A stretch of 64,000 bases of DNA from PMNU01 sp035479375 (GTDB taxonomy: Bacteria; Patescibacteriota; Saccharimonadia; Saccharimonadales; UBA4665), in contig DATIIT010000021.1 of assembly GCA_035479375.1 (NCBI GenBank), forward strand, positions 1-64,000, read 5' to 3'. The translations under genes and the position numbers were made by a program. Positions 39,176 to 48,453 of this stretch are shown piece by piece. Under the pieces are notes generated by a model. The model did no database searches. It was not told the origin of the DNA and saw only the letters and a list, made by a program, of their open reading frames with translations. Numbering within the stretch: position 1 is the first letter of the stretch; each line of letters starts with the position of its first letter.

Positions 39176-40990
39176 TTAGGCGCTATCCGCGCTCGCTACG
39201 CGGTTAATTTCTGTTAGGGTGGTGTGCCCTGCGAGAGCTTTGAGGTACCCGTCTTCGCGCATGGTGACCATGCCTTGCGCCTCGGCCGCCTTCTGGATTT
39301 CGGCACTGGTGGCATGCTTGAGTATCAACTCTTGGATCGGTGCCGTTATATTGAACACCTCGTAGATACCCATGCGGCCCTTGTACCCACCGGGCGCATC
39401 GGGGCTCTCTTTGCCCTTAGTTAAAGTATAAGCGGTTTGGGTGGCTAGTGGCAAGGTTTCGTAGCCAAGATCGGCGGCGAATTTTTCGACCTCTTCTTTG
39501 GTTTTGGGCAGGAGGCGGCCGACGGTGCGGCGGATGGCTTCGGTCTCCACCTTGTCTGACTCGTACGTCTCTTTGACGGAGCCGATGCGGCGCACCAAGC
39601 GTTGGCCAATCACCGTGCGCACGGTACTGGCGATAAGGAACGGCTCAATGCCCATATCCAAAAGGCGCGGCAAAATACCGGCGGCGCTGTTGGTGTGCAG
39701 CGTGCTGAATACCAGGTGGCCGGTGAGCGCGGCCTGCACGGCCAGCTCGGCAGTCTCTTTGTCGCGGATCTCCCCTACCATCACCACGTCTGGGTCCTGG
39801 CGCAAAATGCTGCGCAGACCACTGCCGAAGGTGAGGCCCACGTCGGCGTTCACCTGGATTTGGTTCACGCCCGGCATCTTGTACTCCACCGGGTCTTCCA
39901 GGGTGACGATGTTAATGGCGTCGCTCTTCACCTCTTGCAGTAGGGCGTACAGGCTGGTGGACTTGCCTGAGCCGGTCGGCCCGGAAGTAAGGATCATGCC
40001 GTTGCTGCCCTTGATGCCTTCGCGGATCATGCGCAGGGCGCGGCCGGCGTAGCCCATGTCTTCCAGGTGCAGGCTGGTGCCGGACTTGTCCAGCAAACGG
40101 ATCACCACCTGCTCGCCCCACACCGTGGGGCTAATGGCAATACGCAAGTCTATTTCCCGGCCGGCGGCCTGCACCGAAAACTCGCCGTCCTGCGGGATGC
40201 GGTGTTCGTCAATCTTGAGGTTGGCCAAAATTTTGATACGCGACACCAGCGGCGGCTCGGTGCTCTTGGGCAGGCGCAAAATTTCGCGCAAGATGCCGTC
40301 GATGCGGCAGCGGATTTTGAGCCCGTCCTGCAGCGGCTCAATGTGCACGTCGCTGGCGCCGTTTTTGGCGGCGTAGTCCAAAATGGTGCTGAGCGCCTTA
40401 GAAATGGGCGAGTCCTGCACAATGGTCTTGATGTTACTGCCCTGCGCGGCCCGCGCTTCCGCGGTGCCGGTGCCCTCCTGCTGCGCACTCCCTACTGGCG
40501 GCGGCAGCGCCGCACCAATGTTGCTAATGTCGCTGACCACCTGCTTGGACAAATTGGCCTGGTATTGGTGCAGCACTTGGCGGATGCCGACCTCGCTGGC
40601 GGCGTAGACCTTCAGGGGGCGGCCGATCTTGTTGCTCAGGAAGTCCACGGCCTGGACGTTGTCGGCGTCCAGCATGGCGACTACCAGGCGGCTTTGCATC
40701 TCGCCCAAGGGGACGGCCATGTAGCGCTCGGCCACGTCCTCTGGGAGCAGCTCCAAAATTTCGTTGCCAATCTTGGCCGCCGACAAGTTGACGTACGGGA
40801 CCTTTGCGGCGGTGGCGATGGCTTTGGTAAGCGTCTCGTCTGGTACCTCACCACTCAAGAGCGCCAAAAACGGCGTGCCCTCTTTGGCAGCTTTATCTTT
40901 GAGTTCTTTTAGGTGGTCGGCCGTGATGGCACCACCGGCAACAAGGCTGTCTTCAACCTGCTTTTGGGCGGCAGTCGATAAAACGCTCAT
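39176..40990 (-). CDS. pilB: Pilus extension ATPase PilB
   Basis: 604 residues. N-terminal MshEN-type domain (about 20-150), then the GspE/PulE core with Walker A SGPTGSGKSTSLYALLQ (about 333-349), Walker B DPDVVMVGEIRDKETAELA and TGHLVFSTLHTNSAAGILPRL. The usual four-cysteine zinc motif of GspE proteins is absent; that region reads LGYETLPLATQ without CxxC. It drives pilin polymerisation with PilC. Confidence 0.95.
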   Translation of the reverse strand: MSVLSTAAQKQVEDSLVAGGAITADHLKELKDKAAKEGTPFLALLSGEVPDETLTKAIATAAKVPYVNLSAAKIGNEILELLPEDVAERYMAVPLGEMQSRLVVAMLDADNVQAVDFLSNKIGRPLKVYAASEVGIRQVLHQYQANLSKQVVSDISNIGAALPPPVGSAQQEGTGTAEARAAQGSNIKTIVQDSPISKALSTILDYAAKNGASDVHIEPLQDGLKIRCRIDGILREILRLPKSTEPPLVSRIKILANLKIDEHRIPQDGEFSVQAAGREIDLRIAISPTVWGEQVVIRLLDKSGTSLHLEDMGYAGRALRMIREGIKGSNGMILTSGPTGSGKSTSLYALLQEVKSDAINIVTLEDPVEYKMPGVNQIQVNADVGLTFGSGLRSILRQDPDVVMVGEIRDKETAELAVQAALTGHLVFSTLHTNSAAGILPRLLDMGIEPFLIASTVRTVIGQRLVRRIGSVKETYESDKVETEAIRRTVGRLLPKTKEEVEKFAADLGYETLPLATQTAYTLTKGKESPDAPGGYKGRMGIYEVFNITAPIQELILKHATSAEIQKAAEAQGMVTMREDGYLKALAGHTTLTEINRVASADSA

Positions 40991-41005
40991 ACGCTCGCTA
41001 CCACC

Positions 41006-41254
41006 TTACTGCGGACTATTGAAAGGGTTCGTGTTGGTGCTGCCGCCAACTTGCACCGGCTGCGTTGGGTTCACCGCTGTCGGGTTGAAGTACTTGGACG
41101 GCGGTGCCGGGAAATTGGCGGTAACCGGGTCGACAACCTCGGCGGTCTGCTGCCGGTTCTTGGGGGAAGAAAACAGCATGTTGGAAATGAGCAGCGATGC
41201 CACGGCGCCGATAAAGGCCATGACCAACACTAACGCCCAGTCTTTCTGTTTCAT
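41006..41254 (-). CDS. Small single-pass membrane protein of the pilus operon
   Basis: 82 residues with one transmembrane helix (about 6-27, WALVLVMAFIGAVASLLISN) and a Pro/Asn/Thr-rich outer tail. Its place after pilO is where pilP sits in other bacteria, but it has no lipoprotein cysteine or PilP beta-domain; a functional stand-in is possible. It overlaps the end of the PilO gene by 4 nt. Confidence 0.7.
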   Translation of the reverse strand: MKQKDWALVLVMAFIGAVASLLISNMLFSSPKNRQQTAEVVDPVTANFPAPPSKYFNPTAVNPTQPVQVGGSTNTNPFNSPQ

Positions 41255-41925
41255 TTCACTACCTCATTTTTGATGTTTAGCGTCTTGCCGGGCTGGTAGT
41301 AAGTCTGCGCGGCGATGGTGGCGCTCATGCTGCCTTCGTCTCCGGATAGCTCCAAGGTCTGGATTTGGAACGGGCGGATCGAATTCTGGAAGACGTTGGT
41401 GAGCGCCTGCACCGAGCTGTACGCGCCGTTGACCTCCACCTGGAATGGCATAGGCACGGCGCTCGGCGTGGGGCTGGTGGAGTTGCCGCCCTGCGTGGCT
41501 TCTTGATCTGTGCCGGTTATGGACAAAATTTTGAGGTTTTGGCCGCCAACGATTTTTTCAAGGCTGGTGGTGAGCGCCGGGAAATCATAGGCGCTGGGCA
41601 GCGAATCCAGGACGAGCGTGGCGTTGTCGCCGTCTTGCCCAGAGGTGCCGCCGGCTGACCCGCCAATGACGTTCGGGTCTTGGGCTACAAAGCCCTTGTA
41701 CGATTGCTGGAGTTGGTCACGGGCGCTAAGGTCGGTAGTGAGTTGGGCAAGCGCCGCCTTCTTTGCAGAGATGACGCGGTTCTGGTACGCCATTTGGCCA
41801 AGCAGCGACTTGCCAGCCACCAGCCCAAACACCAGCACAAAGGCCGCAATAGTCGTCGCCAGAACCATGTTGCTGTTTGCCTTGGTAATAAGCGCCCGTT
41901 TGGTAAATGATGTGGTGCGTGCCAT
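41251..41925 (-). CDS. pilO: Pilus alignment protein PilO-like
   Basis: 224 residues. One transmembrane helix (about 21-41), a coiled-coil stretch (YQNRVISAKKAALAQLTTDL), and a ferredoxin-like C-terminal domain (FPALTTSLEKIV, then VQALTNVFQNSIRPFQIQTLELSG). This is the PilO layout. It forms a heterodimer with PilN. The start overlaps the pilN stop. Confidence 0.82.
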   Translation of the reverse strand: MARTTSFTKRALITKANSNMVLATTIAAFVLVFGLVAGKSLLGQMAYQNRVISAKKAALAQLTTDLSARDQLQQSYKGFVAQDPNVIGGSAGGTSGQDGDNATLVLDSLPSAYDFPALTTSLEKIVGGQNLKILSITGTDQEATQGGNSTSPTPSAVPMPFQVEVNGAYSSVQALTNVFQNSIRPFQIQTLELSGDEGSMSATIAAQTYYQPGKTLNIKNEVVK

Positions 41926-42596
41926 TACTGTTTCGCCCCCGTGTCTTTAAAGAGTGCCCCGCCACTGCCGTTGCTGCGGGTGGTGACGTTCGGGACGGTC
42001 AGCGTTACGTCAGACCGCTCCGAGAACAGCGCCGGGTCAAACTGCGCGTTAATGGTGTAGCTGGCCGATTTATCGTCCCGGCTAAACGTGCTCAGCACCA
42101 CCGCGCTAAAAGCCGGCCGGGGAGCATTGGGCGCGTCTTTGGTGGTGTAGCTGGCGAGCTTCATGGCGTCGGTCAGCGAGTTGATAGTGGCCAGCGAGTC
42201 GGCCGCCCCCGTGAGCGCCACAGAATTCTTCTGGAAGTCGATGTTTGCCCGCGAAACGCTAGCCGCTGTAGGCACCAGCTGCTGGATAAAGCCGTAAAAC
42301 CGCGAAACCACCGGCTTGCCGTCGTGCAGCGCCGGCAGCGAAGTGAGCTGGTTTTGCACGGTAAGCATGCGGCTGAGGTTGGGCGTGTTTTGCAGCTGCG
42401 AGCCCTTATCGGTGATGTCGCGGCCCAGGTCGCTAATATTCTTCTTTTGCAGCACAAAGACAATAGAGATAAGGATTGTGAGCAGCGCCACCGAGAAAAT
42501 AATGACCACAGTGGAGCCAAGCATCACCAGATGCTTCTGGCGGCGTGCCTTCAGGTACTGGATTTTGATGTCGGGCAGCAGGTTGAATTGGATCAT
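41925..42596 (-). CDS. pilN: Pilus alignment protein PilN-like
   Basis: 223 residues. It begins MIQFNLLPDIKIQYLKARR, the conserved NLLP motif that binds PilM, followed by one transmembrane helix (about 27-50), a coiled-coil and an outer ferredoxin-like domain. The start is 1 nt from the pilM stop, and the end overlaps pilO. Confidence 0.9.
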   Translation of the reverse strand: MIQFNLLPDIKIQYLKARRQKHLVMLGSTVVIIFSVALLTILISIVFVLQKKNISDLGRDITDKGSQLQNTPNLSRMLTVQNQLTSLPALHDGKPVVSRFYGFIQQLVPTAASVSRANIDFQKNSVALTGAADSLATINSLTDAMKLASYTTKDAPNAPRPAFSAVVLSTFSRDDKSASYTINAQFDPALFSERSDVTLTVPNVTTRSNGSGGALFKDTGAKQ

Positions 42597-42597
42597 G

Positions 42598-43638
42598 TTA
42601 CTCTGCCCTCTCCGCTAAACCGGAGGCGACGCCGAAGTGGTTGGACACGGCCAGCAGCTCGTTTTGGCGCTCCGGCGCGAACGACACGTTGCGCCAGGCG
42701 TTGCCAATTTCTACTTCCAAGCCAAACTTGTTGGCCAGGTAGAGCGGGAACTCCGGCAGCGCCGACGCGCCGCCGGTGACCACAATGCGCGTCACTGGCG
42801 ACTCCACATAGCGGCTCTGGAAAAACTTGATGGATTTGTCTATTTCTGAGGTCAGCAGGTCTACCGTGCTAATAATGGCGTCGTAAATGCGCCCCTCCAG
42901 CTTGTCGCGGCTCAGGCCAAATTTAAACACGAACTGGCGCGCCTGCTTGTCGTCGATGTTGAGGTTTTGGGCCGCGGCGCGGATCACTGCCTCTGCCCCG
43001 GTGGGTATGGAGCGCGTCAGGCGCGGCGCGCCGTTCATGGTGACCACCAGGTCGGTGCTTTTGCTGCCGATGTCCAGCACCATTTGCGGCTGCGGCGCGT
43101 CGCCGCCAATGAGTGCCCGCGTCAGCGCCAGGTTGTCTGGCTCAAAGGCTACTACGTCCAGGCCAATGGACTCGAGCATGTCCAGGCGCTGCTCTACAAA
43201 ATCGTTTTCCACGCTGGAAAGCAGCACCTCCAGCTTGGTCTTGTCCTTGGGCGAATCGCCAATGACCGCCCAGTCGATCTTGGATTTCTCCAGCGGCGTA
43301 GGGATGAGCGAATCAGCCTGGTAGCGGATCGCCTTGGCCAGCTCGCTCTGTGGCAGGCGGTCAAAGTCGACTACGGCGGTAAATACGCGCTGCGACGGCA
43401 CGCCCACGGCGACGTTGCGGGTGCTCAAATGCGCTTGGTCCACCAACTCTTTAATGACTTGGGCGAGGTGCTGTTGGTCTGTCTTGGAGTCGCTGAGCAC
43501 AATTTTGCTGTCCACCGGCACATAGGCGTAGCGCACCAGTGATTTTATAGGGCCGTTGCCCTTTAACTGCACCACGCGGATGGCTGTCGTGCCGATATCC
43601 AGACCGAAGAATGACGAAACGCCCGATAATAAACTCAT
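42598..43638 (-). CDS. pilM: Pilus assembly actin-like ATPase PilM
   Basis: 346 residues with the actin-like fold: phosphate-1 motif GLDIGTTAIRVVQLKG (about 13-28), phosphate-2 MVLDIGSKSTDLVVTM (about 185) and the adenosine motif IVVTGGASALPEFPLYLA (about 288). PilM on the cytoplasmic face binds PilN and connects to PilB. First gene of the pilMNO-(82 aa)-pilBTC operon. Confidence 0.93.
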   Translation of the reverse strand: MSLLSGVSSFFGLDIGTTAIRVVQLKGNGPIKSLVRYAYVPVDSKIVLSDSKTDQQHLAQVIKELVDQAHLSTRNVAVGVPSQRVFTAVVDFDRLPQSELAKAIRYQADSLIPTPLEKSKIDWAVIGDSPKDKTKLEVLLSSVENDFVEQRLDMLESIGLDVVAFEPDNLALTRALIGGDAPQPQMVLDIGSKSTDLVVTMNGAPRLTRSIPTGAEAVIRAAAQNLNIDDKQARQFVFKFGLSRDKLEGRIYDAIISTVDLLTSEIDKSIKFFQSRYVESPVTRIVVTGGASALPEFPLYLANKFGLEVEIGNAWRNVSFAPERQNELLAVSNHFGVASGLAERAE

Positions 43639-43646
43639 TTCCCTTG

Positions 43647-43676
43647 ATTATACATAAGCGTAAGCACCATGCGCAA
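43647..43676 (-). promoter_or_regulatory. pilM operon promoter
   Basis: Minus strand: -35 TTGCGC (43671-43676), 18-nt spacer, -10 TATAAT (43647-43652), 8 nt before the pilM ATG. The predicted leader is only about 1-2 nt, so this large operon may begin with a nearly leaderless message. Confidence 0.68.
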
Positions 43677-43695
43677 GGCCGCTTTGCCCTAGATT

Positions 43696-45669
43696 TTAGA
43701 GAATTGGCGGCAAGCTGGTGATGGAGTCGTAGGCTGTGCCGGTGGGGATGACATCGGACAGGCCCATCCACAGCGCGGGGGTGTAGTTGAAGACTTCGGC
43801 CTGGTTGGTGCCGCTTGCCTCTCCCGGGTTGGCCTGCTTGGCCGTACCGTTGGTGCGCATGAAGCGTACCTGCTTGGCCACGAAAGCGCCATTAATAGTG
43901 AGCGTGTTGTGGCAAGGGCCGTTAAACGAGCCCGTGGCGTCAATAGAGTACGGCACCGAACCGTTGGTGCAGGTATAGATGGTGCCACTGCCGGGTACGC
44001 CGCTGGCTTGCGCCACAAACAGCCCGGCCACGTCAGAAACTGATTTGTCTATGTAAATATTGCCGCTGGCCACAATCTTTATGAGGGGCACGCTGCCAGG
44101 CGTGAACAGGCCGGTGTAGCGGAGCGGCCCGTCGATGGTCACGTCGCCGTTCACATACAGCACAAATTGCTGGCCAGCCGCGGCGCTACCGTGCACGGTG
44201 ACCGGGCCGGTAGCCGTGTAGGAGCCAGACGGCACCGCGCTCATGTCCCCGCCCGCAAAGTTGGGGCCGTGGCTCGCGGCGTAATAGTCGGTAATGCACG
44301 GCAGCGAGCCAAAGTTGCCGCCAAAGGTGTCGCCGCTTGCCCCGGTGTTAGAGAAGGCCAGGCCGCTGCCGGCCGGGGCGGCGCCTGCCCCGTTCCCAAG
44401 CGAGGTGGAGAAATCATAAATGCTGTTAATGGCCAGCGCGGCGTACTGCGTGGCGGCGCCGGCGTAGCCGGTTAGGTCCTTGCTCCAGCCAACGATGCCC
44501 GCCTGGGTGACCGTGCCGCAGGCACCTGGCTGCGGGTTGCCGGCCGAGACATCGCCGCCATAGACCCGCATGTACGGCCGGCTCGAGACATACACACACA
44601 CTTCCACTGCCGATTGCCCGCCCGTGGGCGTCGATGGGCTCACAATAAGCGACCGGCACAACGACGTATCATTGGGCGCGCTGGCAATATTCTCTGTACC
44701 CAAGCTGGTGTTGCCCGGGCCAAACGTGCCGGTGCAGGCCACCCCCGGCGGATTTGGCCCCGTGGTCTGGGCTGGCGAGGGCACAGCCTGCCAACCAGCG
44801 CTGTTATTGGCGTGCGCCTGGCAGCTCACGCCGGTGGCCGTGCCACTAGTGCTGTTATTGACGTTGTAATTAAAGCTGACTTGGTCGCCGGCCTGCACAT
44901 AGCTGCCGCTGATCAGCGGGTTGCCGCCGGACGTCACCGTAATGCTCGATGTCAAATTGTAGGACGCCGGCGCCGGCGACAGCGGGCCAATGGTGCCCAG
45001 CGGGTTCATACACAAACGCCGGATGCGCCAAATCACCGCCCCAGCATTGTTGTAAATAAAGATATGGTCAAACACGGCGCCCGGGTTGTCGCACTGCGGC
45101 GTGTTGGACTTTGTGATAACATACGGCGCAATGTCGTTCTCTGTTGGCTGGTAGTACGAGTTAAAATCGCCGCAGTGCATGTAATCGCTGTGGTACCAGT
45201 CGATGTGCCCGTTCGGGCCAAAGGATTGGCTGCCGTTCTCGCTGGTGCTGGCGTAAGAATTGACGCGCGCCACAAACTCATTCCACTGTGCGGCAGAGAT
45301 GGTTTTGCAGGTACCCGGCGCACAGGGCGGCGTGGGCAGCGGGTCGCCGATCATGGTGCGCACCAAAAACACCGCCTCGGTTTGCTTCTGCGCGTTGCCG
45401 GAGCTCCAGTCCTGGTTCACCAGCTGCAAGAAAGCGGCCGCAGTATTGACGCCACCTGGCACGCCGGCAGCGCGCACCGGCCCACCGTTGCTCTCAAACC
45501 GGCTGTAAAAATAGCCGCACCACTTGTAGCGGCCAAACATGATCGGCGGCGGCGGGCACCCCGCAGCGCCCACTTTTTGGGCGAGCGACGGCAGCGCCAA
45601 CCCCAAGCTGGAACCGGCAATAAACAACACCGCAGCCATAACAAATAGCCGCCGGAGAGTTATTTTCAT
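43696..45669 (-). CDS. Large secreted surface protein next to the pilus operon
   Basis: 657 residues with a signal peptide or anchor (about 8-30, LFVMAAVLFIAGSSLGLALP; possible cut after LAQKVGA). The mature part has many cysteines, a helical segment with RFESNGGPVRAAGVPGG, a region like a DUF11 or CARDB beta-sandwich (about 235-370), and a beta-helix-like C-terminal half (GPVTVHGSAAAGQQFVLYVN, GDVTIDGPLRYTG, GNIYIDKSVSDVAG). No sorting motif or C-terminal anchor. Position upstream of pilM suggests an adhesin or pilus-tip role, which is inference. It overlaps the TPR gene by 4 nt. Confidence 0.72.
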   Translation of the reverse strand: MKITLRRLFVMAAVLFIAGSSLGLALPSLAQKVGAAGCPPPPIMFGRYKWCGYFYSRFESNGGPVRAAGVPGGVNTAAAFLQLVNQDWSSGNAQKQTEAVFLVRTMIGDPLPTPPCAPGTCKTISAAQWNEFVARVNSYASTSENGSQSFGPNGHIDWYHSDYMHCGDFNSYYQPTENDIAPYVITKSNTPQCDNPGAVFDHIFIYNNAGAVIWRIRRLCMNPLGTIGPLSPAPASYNLTSSITVTSGGNPLISGSYVQAGDQVSFNYNVNNSTSGTATGVSCQAHANNSAGWQAVPSPAQTTGPNPPGVACTGTFGPGNTSLGTENIASAPNDTSLCRSLIVSPSTPTGGQSAVEVCVYVSSRPYMRVYGGDVSAGNPQPGACGTVTQAGIVGWSKDLTGYAGAATQYAALAINSIYDFSTSLGNGAGAAPAGSGLAFSNTGASGDTFGGNFGSLPCITDYYAASHGPNFAGGDMSAVPSGSYTATGPVTVHGSAAAGQQFVLYVNGDVTIDGPLRYTGLFTPGSVPLIKIVASGNIYIDKSVSDVAGLFVAQASGVPGSGTIYTCTNGSVPYSIDATGSFNGPCHNTLTINGAFVAKQVRFMRTNGTAKQANPGEASGTNQAEVFNYTPALWMGLSDVIPTGTAYDSITSLPPIL

Positions 45670-46214
45670 TGCGCTTTCCCCTCTAGCTGGTCGATTGTGG
45701 CCTGGATGGCCGGGGCGTCTGACCCGTATTGGTTACGGTGCGTCGAGGCATACTGCAAGGCAGTTTTGTACTGGGCCAGGGCCTTGTCTTTTTGCCCCAA
45801 GCGCTGGTAAATAGCGCCCAGCGTATAGGCGTCGGCGTCAGCCGTACTCGGGTCAGCCTGGTGCTTTAAGGTGTAATACTGCGCGGCGTCGCTGAGTTTA
45901 TTGGCGCCGTTAGCCGCCTGTGCCTCCATTTGGTAGACGCGCGCCTTTTGGCCGCTGCTTGTGGCTTTAGCCGCCATGCCGCCTACCAGGCCGAGCGCAT
46001 TCTGGTAATCGCCCTTGGCGTAGGCCGCTTGCGAGGCCGCAATCGCCGTATCCACCTCTTTGGTTTGCCGGGACCGGGCACTCTGGTGCTGGTACAGCAC
46101 CGTGCCGCCCACCGCGAATAGCACTACCGCCACAATGGCAGCGCCAACCGTCAGCGGATTATACCACCCGCGCAACCCTCGCCCCGAACCGGCTTGTCCT
46201 ACAACAGCTTCCAT
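45666..46214 (-). CDS. Membrane-anchored TPR protein
   Basis: 182 residues: a transmembrane helix (about 23-43), then at least three TPR-like helix pairs (AIAASQAAYAKGDYQNALGL, DAYTLGAIYQRLGQKDKALA, then YKTALQYASTHRN). Its stop overlaps the start of the 657-residue secreted protein, so the two are coupled; the TPR domain may face outward and help assemble that protein or the pilus. Confidence 0.78.
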   Translation of the reverse strand: MEAVVGQAGSGRGLRGWYNPLTVGAAIVAVVLFAVGGTVLYQHQSARSRQTKEVDTAIAASQAAYAKGDYQNALGLVGGMAAKATSSGQKARVYQMEAQAANGANKLSDAAQYYTLKHQADPSTADADAYTLGAIYQRLGQKDKALAQYKTALQYASTHRNQYGSDAPAIQATIDQLEGKAQ

Positions 46215-46289
46215 AGCACTTATGTTAATAGTACTCTACCGTGCCTTGGAAGGAAATAGGCAGATGCGCGATCTGGCCAAACACAGGCG

Positions 46290-47831
46290 CTACTCCCACT
46301 CAATAGTCGCCGGTGGCTTGGATGTAATCTCGTACACCACGCGGTTCACCCCCTTCACCTCACTCACAATCCGGCTCGAAATGCGCTGCAGCAACTCGTA
46401 CGGCAAATGCGCCCACTCAGCCGTCATGATGTCGTCGGAGTGGAAGGCCTTGACCACCACGGCTTTCTCGTAGGTGCGGCCGTCGCCCATCACGCCCACC
46501 GATTGCACCGGCAGCAGCACGGCAAAATACTGGTACAGCTGGGCGCGGATCTCTGGCTCCTGCTCAATTTCGTAGCGCACAATGGCGTCGGCCTGCTGCA
46601 GCAAATGCACTGCTTCCGGCGTGATTTCGCCCACAATCCGCACGCCCAACCCCGGCCCGGGGAAGGCCTGCCGCCCCACAATGGCCTGCGGCAGCCCCAG
46701 CTCGCGGCCCAGCGCCCGGGTCTCGTCCTTAAACAGTTCGCGCAGCGGCTCAATTAGTTTCAGGTGCATTTTCTCTGGCAAGCCGCCGACGTTGTGGTGC
46801 GATTTAATCGTCACCGACGGCCCGTTCACCGACACCGACTCAATTACGTCCGGGTACAGCGTGCCCTGCACCAAAAACTGCACGTTGGGGATCTTGGCCG
46901 CCTCGGCCTCAAAAATACGGATAAACTCGGTGCCAATAATTTTGCGCTTTTGCTCTGGGTCGGTCACGCCCTTCAGCTTGGCCAAAAATTGCTTGCCGGC
47001 GCGCACCGGCTTCACGTTGAGGCCGGTCTCTTTATACATTTCCAGCACTTCGTCGAATTCATTCTGGCGCAGCAGCCCGTTATCCACAAAAATGCAGGTC
47101 TGCTGCGCGCCAACGGCGCGGTCCACCAGCGTCGCCGCCACAGACGAGTCCACCCCGCCGCTCAGCGCGCACACCACATGTGCGTCGCCCACCAGCGCGC
47201 GGATATTCGCCACTTGCTCAGGGATAATCGCCCCAGCTTCCCAGTCGCGTTTAAACCCGCACAGCTCAATAAACCGCTCCAAAATCTGCCGGCCGTACTG
47301 GGTCTGCACCACTTCCGGGTGGAACTGCAGGCCAAAAATGCCCAGGCTAGTGTCTTCCACGGCGCAAATCAACTCGCCGCTTTTGGCGGTCACGGTAAAC
47401 CCTTCCGGCGGCACGCTCACGTGGTCGCCGTGGCTCATCCATACCACGCTCTTGTCGTACTTCTGGTTGATGAGCGCGCTCTTGCCGTGCAGTTCCACCG
47501 TGGCCTTGCCGTATTCGCGCGTCAGGCTGGCCTCCACCTTGCCACCGAGCGCCTGCGCCAGCAGCTGCAGCCCATAGCACACGCCCAGCACCGGCACTTC
47601 CAGGCCGAGCAGTTCCGGGTCAAAATCCGGCGCCTGTTTGTCGTACACCGAGTTTGGGCCGCCGCTCAAAATAATCCCCTTCGGGTTATGCTTGGCCACG
47701 TCCGCAGCCGTAGACTTAAACGGCAAAATAATACTGAAAACGCCGAGCTCCCTTGCCCGGCGCGCAATCAACTGGGTGTACTGCGACCCAAAATCTAAAA
47801 TAACCAGCGTTTCCGCGTCGCCTATCTTCAT
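46290..47831 (-). CDS. guaA: GMP synthase (glutamine-hydrolysing)
   Basis: 513 residues from the ATG at 47831; a longer frame adds 47 low-complexity residues that do not fit. Class I amidotransferase triad: Cys in GVCYGLQLLAQALGG, His-Glu in LQFHPEVVQT. The ATP-pyrophosphatase loop is ALSGGVDSSVAATLV, and the C-terminal dimerisation domain ends KPPATIEWE. It makes GMP from XMP, the last step of guanine nucleotide synthesis or salvage; no guaB is in the window. No Shine-Dalgarno is present. Confidence 0.96.
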   Translation of the reverse strand: MKIGDAETLVILDFGSQYTQLIARRARELGVFSIILPFKSTAADVAKHNPKGIILSGGPNSVYDKQAPDFDPELLGLEVPVLGVCYGLQLLAQALGGKVEASLTREYGKATVELHGKSALINQKYDKSVVWMSHGDHVSVPPEGFTVTAKSGELICAVEDTSLGIFGLQFHPEVVQTQYGRQILERFIELCGFKRDWEAGAIIPEQVANIRALVGDAHVVCALSGGVDSSVAATLVDRAVGAQQTCIFVDNGLLRQNEFDEVLEMYKETGLNVKPVRAGKQFLAKLKGVTDPEQKRKIIGTEFIRIFEAEAAKIPNVQFLVQGTLYPDVIESVSVNGPSVTIKSHHNVGGLPEKMHLKLIEPLRELFKDETRALGRELGLPQAIVGRQAFPGPGLGVRIVGEITPEAVHLLQQADAIVRYEIEQEPEIRAQLYQYFAVLLPVQSVGVMGDGRTYEKAVVVKAFHSDDIMTAEWAHLPYELLQRISSRIVSEVKGVNRVVYEITSKPPATIEWE

Positions 47832-47840
47832 CTTGGCACT

Positions 47841-47869
47841 AGCATACCAGACGGTGCTTGCGCGGCCAA
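47841..47869 (-). promoter_or_regulatory. guaA promoter
   Basis: Minus strand: -35 TTGGCC (47864-47869), 17-nt spacer, -10 TATGCT (47841-47846), 9 nt before the ATG. Predicted leader is 2-3 nt. Confidence 0.6.
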
Positions 47870-47881
47870 GCCCACGCGGGC

Positions 47882-48382
47882 CTAGCGCGCCGGGTTTTTG
47901 AGCGCCCGGTAGCCGAGGCAGCCTAGCAGCGCCACTGCCACCAGCAAAACCACGCCCGCGGCCACCATCCATGCCGGCAGCCCTTGTCCTTTTCCGGCCG
48001 CCACCACCTGGGTGTGGCGGAACATATACATCTTGCCACCAATAGTCACGTGCAGCACCAACTGGTACGCGCCCGCCGCCGGAAAATTGTACTGCGCGGT
48101 AACCGTGTGTGCGCCCAGCCGGGCCGGCAAAGTCACGCTCTTGCCGGCGTGCCCTACCTCCACCTTCGCCGCGGCCGGTGCCAGCTGGTACAGCCCATAC
48201 AATAGTGTGCTCTGTTTGCCGGCCACCGGGTCATCGTCCGGGTCAATGTGCAACAGCGCCTGTGCGCTGTGCGAGTCGTCATACAGCAAGTCGTGGGCAC
48301 TGGCAACGTTTGGCGCCGCCAAAAGACCCGCCAAGATAAGCAGCAACGCGAAGTATGCCCGCGCCCGCTGTATAAAGATCAT
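47882..48382 (-). CDS. Secreted, C-terminally anchored hypothetical protein
   Basis: 166 residues from the ATG at 48382. Signal peptide (about 9-28, YFALLLILAGLLAAPNVASA, cut before HDLLYDD), an Ig-like beta-sandwich outer domain (GKSVTLPARLGAHTVTAQY, FPAAGAYQLVLHVTIGG) and a C-terminal transmembrane helix followed by a basic tail. The AxA-His start and fold recall CopC/YtkA-type proteins, but the copper ligands are not clear. TATACT (48389-48394) ends 6 nt before the ATG. Confidence 0.7.
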   Translation of the reverse strand: MIFIQRARAYFALLLILAGLLAAPNVASAHDLLYDDSHSAQALLHIDPDDDPVAGKQSTLLYGLYQLAPAAAKVEVGHAGKSVTLPARLGAHTVTAQYNFPAAGAYQLVLHVTIGGKMYMFRHTQVVAAGKGQGLPAWMVAAGVVLLVAVALLGCLGYRALKNPAR

Positions 48383-48453
48383 TGCTCCAGTATATCCCCG
48401 TCCACAGCCGCTGCACAAATGCAGGCCAACCGGCCGTATGCTATATAAATAAA

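Noticed and set aside
44614..45648. Long plus-strand open frame opposite the 657-residue secreted protein
   Set aside because: Antisense to a gene with signal peptide and operon overlap; residues are Arg/His/Gly-rich shadow composition.
46764..47798. Long plus-strand open frame opposite guaA
   Set aside because: guaA has all its catalytic motifs; the opposite frame has none.
47832..47972. N-terminal extension of guaA by 47 codons
   Set aside because: Low-complexity Gly/Arg residues not found in GMP synthases, overlapping the promoter and the neighbouring gene's end.
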